From Svornostia sp051306365 (GTDB taxonomy: Bacteria > Actinomycetota > Thermoleophilia > Solirubrobacterales > Solirubrobacteraceae), in the NCBI GenBank assembly GCA_051306365.1, contig JBPPNC010000090.1, positions 1-64,000 of the forward strand: DNA of 64,000 nt, read 5' to 3'. Shown here piece by piece: positions 25,300 through 32,753 of the stretch. Numbering within the stretch: position 1 is the stretch's first letter; the number at the start of each line of letters is the position of its first letter. A program made the position numbers and the translations under genes. The notes under the pieces are model-generated. The model did no database searches, was not told the DNA's origin, and was given only the letters and a program-made list of their open reading frames with translations.

Positions 25300-26403
25300 A
25301 TGCGCCAGGAGCCCAAGCCCCCGCGCGCGGACGGTCAGGACGCCGAACCCGAGTACCGCGTCTACCGATCCCGGCCCAAGCTGCCGTCCCGTGCCGGCGG
25401 CGACGAACTGCGCCGCCTGCGCGACCGCGCGCCCAAGCGCAACGGCCGCGGGGGCAACGGCGGTGGCGGGGGCCGGAAGCACCCCACCCGGCGCCGCCTG
25501 TCGCTCGGCCGCGTGGTGAAGTGGGTCCTCGTCGCGGTGGTCGCGTGGGTGGGGATCTCGCTCGTGGCGTTCCTCGTCAGCGCCCAGATCGAGCAGGGCA
25601 AGGTCGACGACGACGTCAGCGCGCTGCTCGGCGGCGCCGGCTACCCGCTGTGGTCGCCGAACAACGTCCTCGTCCTCGGGTCGGATCAGCGCAGTGCGGG
25701 CACCGCGGAGCCGGGCTCGACGACGAGCGGCCCGAGTCGTGCGGACTCGATCATGCTGCTGCGCGTCGGAGGCGGGAACAATCAGCGCCTCTCGATCGCC
25801 CGCGACACACTCGTCGACATCCCCGGCAGCGGCGTGCAGAAGATCAACGCCGCGTACGCGATCGGCGGCGCCGCACTCACGATCCAGACCGTCGAGCAGT
25901 ACACCGGCATAGACGTCAACCACCTCATCGAGGTGAGCTTCGAGGACTTCCCCAGGCTCATCGACGCGATGGGCGGCATCAACTACAAGGGCGGCTGTGT
26001 CGTCGGCAAGGTCAACGGCGGGTATGCCAACGGCGGCGTGACCGTCCGCGTCAAGGCCGGCGAGAAGACGCACCTCAACGGCGACCAGGCCCTCGCGCTC
26101 GCCCGCACCCGGAAGAACCTCTGCAACCCGAACGAGAACGACCTGAGCCGCGCACGGCGCCAGCAGAAGATCATCTCGTCGATGAAGAGCCGCGCGCTGT
26201 CCCCCGCCGGGTTCGTCCGCATGCCGATGATCGCCTGGCAGATGCCGAAGACCTTCCGCAGCGACATGAGCGGCCCGACGATGCTCGGCCTGTTCAGCGC
26301 GATGTCGATCGGCTCGCCCGAGACCCGCGTGCTGGGCACCCCGAGTGGCGTCGTCCCGCCCGAGCTCAAGCAGCGCCGGGTGGAGCAGTTCCTCGATGGC
26401 TGA
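25300..26403 (+). CDS. LytR-CpsA-Psr (LCP) family cell-wall glycopolymer ligase
   Basis: LCP proteins transfer polyprenyl-linked glycopolymers to peptidoglycan at the outer face of the membrane. The 367 residues begin with about 65 basic cytoplasmic residues (Arg/Gly-rich), one membrane segment at about 73-95 (WVLVAVVAWVGISLVAFLVS), then the LCP domain: NNVLVLGSDQR, SRADSIMLLRV, LSIARDTLVDIPG, the helix INAAYAIGGAALTIQTVEQY, LIDAMGGI, and LNGDQALALARTRK with the conserved Arg. These carry the acid and arginine residues of the family. Its last 8 bp overlap the next gene. Confidence 0.92.
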   Translation: MRQEPKPPRADGQDAEPEYRVYRSRPKLPSRAGGDELRRLRDRAPKRNGRGGNGGGGGRKHPTRRRLSLGRVVKWVLVAVVAWVGISLVAFLVSAQIEQGKVDDDVSALLGGAGYPLWSPNNVLVLGSDQRSAGTAEPGSTTSGPSRADSIMLLRVGGGNNQRLSIARDTLVDIPGSGVQKINAAYAIGGAALTIQTVEQYTGIDVNHLIEVSFEDFPRLIDAMGGINYKGGCVVGKVNGGYANGGVTVRVKAGEKTHLNGDQALALARTRKNLCNPNENDLSRARRQQKIISSMKSRALSPAGFVRMPMIAWQMPKTFRSDMSGPTMLGLFSAMSIGSPETRVLGTPSGVVPPELKQRRVEQFLDG

Positions 26404-26860
26404 GCGCCCGCGCTGCTACGTCGCCAGCCCACTCGGGTTCACCGAGGCGGGCCGGCACTACTACGCCGAGATCTACCTGCCGGCGCTCGCGGAGGTCGTC
26501 GACGTCGTCGACCCATGGTCGCTCACGCAGCCGTGGGAGGTCGAGCAGGCCATCGCGACGGGGCGCGAGCGGGACATCGCACTGGAGATCGGGCGGCGCA
26601 ACACCGAGGCGATCCGCTCGTGCACGCTCGTGGCCGCGAACCTCGACGGGCAGGAGGCCGACGCCGGCACCGTCGCCGAGATCGGCTACGCCGCAGCGCT
26701 CGGCCTGACGTGCTTCGGCCTGCGGACCGACCTGCGCCAGAGCGGCGAGATGGGGGTCCCGGTGAACCTGCAGGTCGAGGCGTTCATCCTCGAGTCCGGT
26801 GGGCGGATCGTCGGGTCGCTCGAGGAGTTCGTGCGCGCGCTGGCGGCCACCGGCGCCTGA
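26396..26860 (+). CDS. Nucleoside 2-deoxyribosyltransferase-like protein
   Basis: The 154 residues begin MAERPRCYVASPLGFTEAGR, the family YxAxPLF-type strand and loop, and contain ANLDGQEADAGTVAEIGYAA, in which DAGTVAEIG matches the NDT motif DxGTxxExG with the nucleophilic Glu. Substrate ends are VNLQVEAFILESGG. Members swap bases between deoxyribonucleosides or hydrolyse the N-glycosidic bond. The ATG overlaps the LCP stop by 8 bp, so it is probably co-transcribed with a cell-wall gene, without an obvious functional link. Confidence 0.85.
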   Translation: MAERPRCYVASPLGFTEAGRHYYAEIYLPALAEVVDVVDPWSLTQPWEVEQAIATGRERDIALEIGRRNTEAIRSCTLVAANLDGQEADAGTVAEIGYAAALGLTCFGLRTDLRQSGEMGVPVNLQVEAFILESGGRIVGSLEEFVRALAATGA

Positions 26861-27010
26861 GATTTCGCCGCGCCTCCGTGCTACGGACGCCCACACCGCG
26901 TCGGTGGGGCGCGGAATCCCTGTCGCCGTGCCGGGCGCGCATCGTCGGGCCGACGTTCACCCACCTGGCACCGCCGGCTGACAGCGACGGTTCTCCAGGC
27001 GACCTTCCGA

Positions 27011-27058
27011 TTGACTTTCGTAAGCGTTTCGATACATTCTTCGTAGGCGTTTCGTAAC
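27011..27058 (+). promoter_or_regulatory. Promoter with two 19-bp imperfect direct repeats
   Basis: TTGACT (27011-27016), a 16-nt spacer and TACATT (27033-27038) form a sigma-70-type promoter in an AT-richer stretch. Two copies of TTCGTARGCGTTTCGWWAC (27017-27035 and 27040-27058, 16 of 19 bases shared, 23-bp register) fill the spacer and the start region, as tandem operator half-sites would. The cyclase ATG follows at 27069. The rest of 26861-27010 shows no gene. Confidence 0.5.
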
Positions 27059-27068
27059 GCTTCCGAAG

Positions 27069-27785
27069 ATGGCCGCCACGAACCCCGCAACCACCGCCGA
27101 CTTCCTCCTCGACCTGCTCGAGGTCGCGAGCCTCGGGCCCGCCTCGCTCGACCAGATCGGGTTAGGCGGGCGCGTGCGGCTGGCGCTGGCGACGCTCGAG
27201 ACCGAAGGGCTCATCTCCTCGGCCCCCGAGGGCGGGGTGTTGCGCTACCGCACCACGCCGGCCGGGATGGCCGCGCTCGAGCGCCGGGGCCGCGTGCCGG
27301 GCCGGGGCACCGTGCTGTTCACCGACATCGTCGGCTCGACCGAGCTGATCGCCTTGTTCGGGGAGGACGGCGCCCACGAACGTCGACAGCGCCACTTCGA
27401 CCTGCTGGGCGCGGCGATCACCGCGCATCGCGGACGCGAGGTCAAGCGCCTCGGCGACGGCGTGATGGCGGTCTTCACCGATCCGGCTGCCGCGACCGCA
27501 TGCGCCGCCGAGATGCAGCGCGCCGTCGCGGTCGACGCCGACCGGCTCGGCCTGCGCATCGGCGTGCACACCGGCGAGCTGCTGCGCGACGGCGACGACT
27601 GCTACGGCACCACGGTCATCATCGCGGCGCGGCTGTGCGACCGGGCGGAGGCCGGCGAGACGATCGTCTCCGAGACGACGCACACGCTGAGCGACGACGC
27701 GGGCGACCAGCCGGTGCGGTCCCTCGGCGCGCTCGACCTCGACGGCCTCTCCCAACCCGTGACCGCGTACGCGGCGGTGTCGTAG
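27069..27785 (+). CDS. Winged-helix/class III nucleotidyl cyclase fusion
   Basis: The first 75 residues look like a winged helix (LAFLETEGLI-type segment: LATLETEGLISSAPEGG then LRYRTTPAGMAALERRG). The rest (about 78-238) is a class III cyclase catalytic domain making cAMP or cGMP: GTVLFTDIVGSTELIALFGE has the first metal Asp, GREVKRLGDGVMAVF the substrate Lys and second metal Asp, and IGVHTGELLRDGDDCYGTTV with IIAARLCDRAEAGE the transition-state Arg. Catalytic residues appear complete. No membrane segment. The PadR gene follows immediately (TAG-GTG, no gap) and its wing resembles the one here. Confidence 0.85.
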   Translation: MAATNPATTADFLLDLLEVASLGPASLDQIGLGGRVRLALATLETEGLISSAPEGGVLRYRTTPAGMAALERRGRVPGRGTVLFTDIVGSTELIALFGEDGAHERRQRHFDLLGAAITAHRGREVKRLGDGVMAVFTDPAAATACAAEMQRAVAVDADRLGLRIGVHTGELLRDGDDCYGTTVIIAARLCDRAEAGETIVSETTHTLSDDAGDQPVRSLGALDLDGLSQPVTAYAAVS

Positions 27786-28262
27786 GTGCCGCCCCGGTTC
27801 TTCCGCCACGGCGAGCTGCCGCTTGTCCTCCTCGCGCTCCTCTCGGAGGAGCCGCGCCACGGGTACGAGGTCATGGCCGAGCTCACGCGGCTGTTCGGGC
27901 CGCGGTACCGCCCCTCCCCCGGCAGCATCTACCCCGCGATCGAAGCGCTCGACGCCGAGGGCCTCATCGAGGGGCGGCCGATCGCCGGCAGGGTCGTCTA
28001 CGCGACCACGCCGGCGGGCGAGCAGGCGCTGCAGGACCGCGCCGAGATGCTCGCGGCGCTGGAGCTGCGCGTCGGGGTGCGGCTCGGCGGAGGCGGCGAG
28101 TCGCTCGACGCGCTCCTGACCCGCTTCAAGGCCCGGCTGTCCCCGCTCTCCGGCCTGGTTGATCCAGGCGACGCCGCCGCCGTGCTGGACCGGGCGGCCA
28201 ATGCGATCGAGTTCCTGGCGAGCACGAGCACCACCACGCAGAGGAGGCACCATGCAGGATGA
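27786..28262 (+). CDS. PadR-family transcriptional regulator
   Basis: From the GTG at 27786 the 158 residues begin PPRFFRHGELPLVLLALLSE and contain the PadR signature EEPRHGYEVMAELTRLFG, PSPGSIYPAIEALDAEGLIE and VVYATTPAGEQAL, the winged helix of the family. A C-terminal helical dimerisation part (about 85-140) follows. It begins directly after the cyclase stop and overlaps the next gene by 11 bp, so all three are one unit. It may bind the tandem repeats at 27017-27058; this is a guess from position. Confidence 0.9.
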   Translation: MPPRFFRHGELPLVLLALLSEEPRHGYEVMAELTRLFGPRYRPSPGSIYPAIEALDAEGLIEGRPIAGRVVYATTPAGEQALQDRAEMLAALELRVGVRLGGGGESLDALLTRFKARLSPLSGLVDPGDAAAVLDRAANAIEFLASTSTTTQRRHHAG

Positions 28263-28686
28263 CCCGTTCGCCCGCGCCGTCGAGCGCGCGCAGGCCACCG
28301 AGCAGGCCCGGGCGCGCGCCGTGCGCCGCCGCCGTCAGCAGCAGTGGTCGTCGAGCAATCGCACGGCGTTCCGTACGCACGCCACCGTATTCGCCGCCGT
28401 GAACCTGCTGCTGTTCATGATCTGGCTCACGACGTGGCAGCTGGCCGGCGGCACGAGCTATCCGTGGTTCCTGTGGCCCCTGCTGGGCTGGGGAGTCGGG
28501 CTCGCCGCGCACTACGCGGCCGTGCGCAACCACCTACGCCGCGACGGCGCGCCCGCCGCCGGGCAGCCCCCAGCAGCGCCGTCGAAGGCTGACGAGCTGG
28601 CACGCCTGGCCGACCTGCACCGCGCAGGGTCACTGAGCGACGAGGAGTTCACCGCCGCGAAGGCGGACCTCCTCGGGGCGCCGTGA
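28252..28686 (+). CDS. 2TM-domain and SHOCT-domain membrane protein
   Basis: The ATG at 28252 has a strong GAGGAGG Shine-Dalgarno. The 144 residues have an Arg/Gln-rich N-terminus, then two hydrophobic segments at about 44-62 (VFAAVNLLLFMIWLTTW) and 71-89 (FLWPLLGWGVGLAAHYAAV), the 2TM pattern, and a C-terminal SHOCT motif: DELARLADLHRAGSLSDEEF followed by TAAKADLLG. Such proteins often accompany PadR regulators in actinomycetes; role unknown. It ends 2 bp before the convergent FmdB-like gene. Confidence 0.85.
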   Translation: MQDDPFARAVERAQATEQARARAVRRRRQQQWSSSNRTAFRTHATVFAAVNLLLFMIWLTTWQLAGGTSYPWFLWPLLGWGVGLAAHYAAVRNHLRRDGAPAAGQPPAAPSKADELARLADLHRAGSLSDEEFTAAKADLLGAP

Positions 28687-28688
28687 GC

Positions 28689-29000
28689 CTACGAGCTGCT
28701 GCTGCCAGAGGAGGACGACCCCTTGGCGTCACCGGACGACGCCGAGGAGGATGAGCTGCTGCTGTCGCCGGAGCCGGAGGACGACGACCCGCCGTCGCTC
28801 TTGGCCTTCTCGCGGTTGCGGCGCTTCGTCCCGTAATCGGTGTTGTAGAAGCCCTTGCCCTTGAAATGGACGGCGATCGGGTGGAAGACCCGCTCGACCG
28901 GCACGCCCGTCTCCGGGTCGTGCGTGAGCGGATCCTCACTCATCTTCTGCATGACCTCGAACGTCGTCCCGTCCGGGCGTCGATACTCATAGAACGGCAT
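28689..29000 (-). CDS. FmdB-like protein lacking the zinc cysteines
   Basis: The first 60 residues align with FmdB/CxxC_CxxC_SSSS small zinc ribbons: MPFYEYRRPDGTTFEVMQKM for the usual YEYRCxxCGxxFE, then DPLTHDPETGVPVERVFHPI for the usual LTxCPxCGxxxxR, and AVHFKGKGFYNTDYG, the conserved end. All four zinc cysteines are absent. The C-terminal 35 residues are almost only Ser, Gly and Asp, as in the SSSS tail of the family. The 103 residues start directly at a CIRCE operator, with a TATACT -10 box inside it. Function unknown. Confidence 0.85.
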   Translation of the reverse strand: MPFYEYRRPDGTTFEVMQKMSEDPLTHDPETGVPVERVFHPIAVHFKGKGFYNTDYGTKRRNREKAKSDGGSSSSGSGDSSSSSSSASSGDAKGSSSSGSSSS

Positions 29001-29023
29001 GGCACTCGCAGTATAGGAGTGCC
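29001..29023. promoter_or_regulatory. CIRCE (HrcA operator)
   Basis: GGCACTC-N9-GAGTGCC has 7-bp perfect arms and the 9-bp spacer of CIRCE. With flanks it reads TTGGCACTC-N9-GAGTGCCAT on the minus strand, against the consensus TTAGCACTC-N9-GAGTGCTAA (15 of 18 arm positions). The spacer contains TATACT as a -10 box 10 nt before the FmdB-like ATG, so HrcA bound here would block that promoter. The 29024-29145 stretch toward glyS shows no gene. Confidence 0.75.
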
Positions 29024-29145
29024 AACGACGTCATCGACGGATGGCCGCGTACGCCATGCCGCCGCGAACCCTCGTGCACGGGGAGCGCGATCGCGCGCAG
29101 CCACTCGCGGCCATCGGCGCCCTCATGTCGGGCAGGCAGGTCATC

Positions 29146-29151
29146 TAGGCT
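29146..29151 (+). promoter_or_regulatory. Leaderless-type -10 box for glyS
   Basis: TAGGCT ends 7 nt before the glyS ATG at 29159, which puts the predicted transcription start on the A of the start codon. No T-box leader or long 5' UTR is visible. Confidence 0.5.
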
Positions 29152-29158
29152 CAAGGCG

Positions 29159-30532
29159 ATGCCCGAGACCGACGCCGTCACCATGGAGAAGATCGTCGCG
29201 CTGGCCAAGCGCCGCGGCTTCGTGTTCCCCTCCTCGGAGATCTACGGCGGCCTGGGATCGACGTACGATTACGGCCACTACGGCGTCCTGCTGAAGAACA
29301 ACGTCAAGGACGCGTGGTGGAAGTCCATGCTGCAGGAGCGCGACGACATCGTCGCGCTGGACAGCGCGATCCTCCAGCACCCGAAGGTGTGGGAGGCAAG
29401 CGGCCACCTCGCCGGGTTCACCGACCCGCTCGTGGACTGCCGCACGTGCAAGACGCGCTTCCGCGCCGACCACCTCGCCGAGGGCAAGGCCGACCTCGTC
29501 TGCCCGAAGAAGCCCAGCAAGCTCGCCGGCCAGGGCCCGGAGTGCGACCTCACCGAGGCGCGCGAGTTCAACCTCATGTTCGAGACGACGGTGGGCCCCG
29601 TGAAGGACTCGGGCTCCGTCGCCTACCTGCGCCCGGAGACAGCGCAGGGCATCTTCATCAACTTCAAGAACGTCCTGCAGTTCAGCCGCAAGAAGCCGCC
29701 GTTCGGCATCGCGCAGGTCGGCAAGAGCTTCCGCAACGAGATCACGCCGGGCAACTTCATCTTCCGCACACGCGAGTTCGAGCAGATGGAGATGGAGTTC
29801 TTCGTCCCGCCCGCCGACGCGCCCCAGTGGTACGAGTACTGGAAGCAGGCGCGCTTTGACTGGTACACGGGGCTCGGCATCCGCCGCGACCACCTCATGC
29901 TCCGCGAGCACGAGGCCGACGAGCTCAGCCACTACTCGTCCGGTACCGCCGACGTCGAGTACCTCTTCCCCATCGGCTGGTCAGAGCTCGAGGGCATCGC
30001 CAACCGCGGGAACTTCGACCTGTCCGCCCACGCCGAGCACAGCGGCGAGAAGCTCGAGTACTTCGACCAGGGCTCGGGCGAGCGCTACATCCCGCACGTC
30101 ATCGAGCCGGCCGCGGGCGCCGACCGCGCCACGCTGGCGTTCCTCGTCGACGCCTACGACGAGGAGGAGATCGAGGGCGAGCAGCGCACCGTGCTGCGTC
30201 TGCACCCGCGTCTGGCGCCCGTGAAGGTCGCGGTGCTCCCGCTCGTGAAGAAGGACGGCCAGCCCGAGGTCGCCAGGGAGATCGTCGGGATGCTGCGCGG
30301 CCGCATGCAGGTCGAGTACGACGAGGGCGGCTCGATCGGCAAGCGCTACCGCCGCCAGGACGAGATCGGCACGCCGTGGGGTGTCACGGTCGACCACCAG
30401 ACGCTCGCGGACCGCACCGTGACGGTTCGCGACCGCGATTCGCTCGCGCAGGAGCGCGTGGCGATCGACGAGCTGCCGGCCCTGCTGAGCGAGAAGCTCG
30501 CGGCGGACTGGCAGACGCCAAAGCTGGCCTGA
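29159..30532 (+). CDS. glyS: Glycine-tRNA ligase, single-subunit type
   Basis: Class II synthetase of the alpha2 kind. The 457 residues show RGFVFPSSEIYGGLGSTYDY (motif around the N-terminal catalytic core), a zinc-type insertion with two CxxC-like pairs (DCRTCKTRFRADHL and DLVCPKKP), FNLMFETTVGP, AYLRPETAQGIFINFKNVL, and motif 2 GIAQVGKSFRNEITPGNFIF with REFEQMEMEFF. Motif 3 and the anticodon-binding domain (APVKVAVLPLVKKDG, YDEGGSIGKRYRRQDEIGTP, GVTVDHQTL) complete it. Normal length. It ends within a 32-bp tandem repeat. Confidence 0.95.
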   Translation: MPETDAVTMEKIVALAKRRGFVFPSSEIYGGLGSTYDYGHYGVLLKNNVKDAWWKSMLQERDDIVALDSAILQHPKVWEASGHLAGFTDPLVDCRTCKTRFRADHLAEGKADLVCPKKPSKLAGQGPECDLTEAREFNLMFETTVGPVKDSGSVAYLRPETAQGIFINFKNVLQFSRKKPPFGIAQVGKSFRNEITPGNFIFRTREFEQMEMEFFVPPADAPQWYEYWKQARFDWYTGLGIRRDHLMLREHEADELSHYSSGTADVEYLFPIGWSELEGIANRGNFDLSAHAEHSGEKLEYFDQGSGERYIPHVIEPAAGADRATLAFLVDAYDEEEIEGEQRTVLRLHPRLAPVKVAVLPLVKKDGQPEVAREIVGMLRGRMQVEYDEGGSIGKRYRRQDEIGTPWGVTVDHQTLADRTVTVRDRDSLAQERVAIDELPALLSEKLAADWQTPKLA

Positions 30533-30591
30533 GAACCCAACTGCGCCCTTACGGCTTCGCCTGAGAACCCAACTGCGCCCTTACGGCTTCG
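30528..30591 (+). repeat. Two perfect tandem copies of a 32-bp unit across the glyS stop
   Basis: Units 30528-30559 and 30560-30591 are identical, each beginning CCTGAGAACCCAACTGCGCC. The TGA of glyS lies in the first copy, so the duplication repeats the end of the gene and its 3' flank, without changing the protein. Confidence 0.9.
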
Positions 30592-30600
30592 CCTAGGGCG
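30576..30600. terminator. Candidate bidirectional terminator between glyS and the channel gene
   Basis: CGCCCT pairs with AGGGCG (6 bp) around an inner GGC-TTC-GCC hairpin. It lies between two convergent genes. No clear U-tract follows on either strand, so any termination would be weak or Rho-assisted. Confidence 0.35.
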
Positions 30601-32295
30601 TTACCTCAGCAGCGCGTCGCACGCCTCGCGCGTGCCGACCACCGCGATCTCCTCGCCGGCGACGAGCTCGAGGTTCGTCCGCGGCCGCCACCGGCCGCCA
30701 CAGTGCAGGAACCGCAGGCCCCCGCCGGCTTCCGCCTCGCGCACGGTCCGGCCGACGAGCGGCGACTGCGCCGGGATCGTCGTCTCCAGCAGCCGCAGCG
30801 GCATGTTGCTGACCGGCAGCGGCTCGCCGAGCTCGCGGCCCAGCAGCGCCGCGGCGAACGGCGGGGCAGCCAGGTCGGCGACCGAGCGCGTCAAGTCCAG
30901 GTCGATGGTGCGGTCCAGGCGCTCGGCGAGCTGCTGATCGAAGCAGCGCAGGACGACCCGGAGGTCGGGGTTGAGCTCGCGCGCCTTCAGCGCACACTGG
31001 ATGTTCGCCAGGTCGTCCGTCGTCAGCGCCATGAGCGCGCGGGCCCGGTCGAGGTGCAGGTCCTCGAGCGTGCCGGGACTGCGCGCGTCGCCGATGACCA
31101 CCGGGATCTCCAACGCCCGCGCGGTGACGAGCCCCGACGCCTCCGCGCTGCGTTCGATCCCGATGCACGGCACGCCGGCCTGGTGCAGGCGCACGAGCAC
31201 CTGCGTGCCCGCCTGCCCGAGGCCGCAGACGATGACGTGGTCGCGCACCGGGCGCGGGAACCGGCCGAGGGCCTGATCGATCCGCGTGGTCACGAGCCCC
31301 TCGGTGAGGATCGCGAGGAAGATGCCGATGAGCACGGCCGAAGTGGCCATCAGGAAGATGTCGTAGACCTTGATCCAGTCCGGCTCGCTGATGAGGTTCA
31401 CATCGCCGTAGCCGACGGTGGCCATCGTCGTGACGGTGAAGTAGATGGCGTCGAGCTCGTCGATCGCGGCGCTCGTCCCGAAGTTGAAGACCGTGGCGCT
31501 GACGATCATCACGGCGAACATCACGCTGAGCAGGATCACGGCGCGGCGGGGGATGAGCGCGAGCTGATGGCGGATCCGCCGGCGCCGTGCAGCCCGGCGA
31601 ATATGCACCTCGGCCCGCCGCCCGGCGCGCCGCTCAGCCGCCTGCTGGACGGCGATCGGCAGCGCCCCGCGCGCCCCCGTGGCCGCGTAGGGGTCGACGA
31701 GTCCGAGCACCTGCCCCGCGAGGGCGCCACGCGGCGGCAGGACGTCGGTCGGTGTGTCGGCGGGGCAGAGCGCCACCATGAGCGAGGGGTCGTCGATGTC
31801 GACCTCGGCCACCTCCAGCGGGCGTTGGGCGACGGTGATCCGCTGGCCGGTGTTCCCGGACAGCGCGGCGTGCAGGAAAGCCGGGGCGGCGACCTCAGCG
31901 TCGGACAGCACCCGGCCGCGATCGCCAAGCAGCCCCTCGATGCCGCCGTCGTGATCGGCCTGGAACATCCGCACCACGACCGCCGCGGTCTCGTGCAGTT
32001 CCTCAACGAGCAACGCGGCGTGGAGATTGCCGACGTCGGACGCCCCCAGGAGCCCCATGGCCCGCGCGTCGGCGATGCCGGCCTGCGCCCAGGTGGCCGC
32101 CTCCGTCGCGTCACCGATGACGATCGGCGCACCGGCGGCGGCCGCCGATCGCGCGGCCAACGCGGTCGGATGCGAGCAGATCGTCACCGCGGGGACGCCC
32201 ATCGCGGCGAGTTCCTCGCGCACGCGCACGGACAGCCCGTCATCGCCCGCCAGGAGGACGGGGCGGGTCACGTCGCGTCCGGGGGCTTCGGCCAT
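30601..32295 (-). CDS. Potassium channel with RCK (TrkA-N) domains on both sides of the pore
   Basis: From the ATG at 32295 the 564 residues are arranged as follows: an RCK/TrkA-N-like domain (about 10-140, PVLLAGDDGLSVRVREEL, with a degenerate nucleotide loop); a basic linker; TM1 (about 255-275, VILLSVMFAVMIVSATVFNF); a pore with the K+ filter TMATVGYGDV (about 295-304); TM2 (about 320-342, IFLMATSAVLIGIFLAILTE); a second RCK with an intact HVIVCGLGQAGTQVLVRLH loop; and a TrkA-C-like end (about 490-560). This is a ligand-gated two-helix potassium channel. A GTG at 32331 would add 12 residues. Convergent with glyS. Confidence 0.87.
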   Translation of the reverse strand: MAEAPGRDVTRPVLLAGDDGLSVRVREELAAMGVPAVTICSHPTALAARSAAAAGAPIVIGDATEAATWAQAGIADARAMGLLGASDVGNLHAALLVEELHETAAVVVRMFQADHDGGIEGLLGDRGRVLSDAEVAAPAFLHAALSGNTGQRITVAQRPLEVAEVDIDDPSLMVALCPADTPTDVLPPRGALAGQVLGLVDPYAATGARGALPIAVQQAAERRAGRRAEVHIRRAARRRRIRHQLALIPRRAVILLSVMFAVMIVSATVFNFGTSAAIDELDAIYFTVTTMATVGYGDVNLISEPDWIKVYDIFLMATSAVLIGIFLAILTEGLVTTRIDQALGRFPRPVRDHVIVCGLGQAGTQVLVRLHQAGVPCIGIERSAEASGLVTARALEIPVVIGDARSPGTLEDLHLDRARALMALTTDDLANIQCALKARELNPDLRVVLRCFDQQLAERLDRTIDLDLTRSVADLAAPPFAAALLGRELGEPLPVSNMPLRLLETTIPAQSPLVGRTVREAEAGGGLRFLHCGGRWRPRTNLELVAGEEIAVVGTREACDALLR

Positions 32296-32513
32296 TGCCG
32301 CAGCAGTCTGCCGGATGCGGCGTTCCCGCACCTTCCCCGAACCGCCTTCAGATCATCAGCATGATCGAAGGCCAATGGTACGGCTTCCCCTCGGGAGCTA
32401 CCGCTCGGTAGGCGGGCCTGTCACGCGCGCACTCGCGTCGCGGGCCCCAGAGGGCACATCAGCTGATCCGGGGCGGGGGCCAACGCCGGGTCAACGAGGA
32501 GGAGGCACACTCG

Positions 32514-32753
32514 ACGGCGACGGCGATTGCGAGCGCGACGGAGCAGATCTCGTACACCGACCGGTGCGCCCCGGGTCGACCGGCACGCCATGGCCGGGCG
32601 GATCAGCCGACGCTCACGCTCGACCTGCGCTTCGACGACTGGGTCGACCTCATCGCGGGCCGGGCGGACGCCCGTGGGCGGCTGCTCCGGCGCACGCCGC
32701 GCCCGAGCGGCGACCTGCGCTCGCTCGTCAAGCTCCCGAAGCTGTTCGGCTGA
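32514..32753 (+). pseudogene. C-terminal remnant of an SCP2-like sterol carrier domain
   Basis: In one plus-strand frame the last 45 codons read like the end of an SCP2/sterol-transfer domain: LTLDLRFDDWVDLIAGRADA, then GDLRSLVKLPKLFG and a TGA at 32751-32753. The usual pattern there is a F-x-D-W-x-x-L-x-x-G-x-x-D block followed by G-D-L near the end. No start codon and no N-terminal domain are found; upstream codons become Arg/Gly-rich. It overlaps the last 26 bp of the convergent DUF2993 gene. The 32296-32513 stretch holds nothing else I can support. Could also be chance; confidence is limited. Confidence 0.4.
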
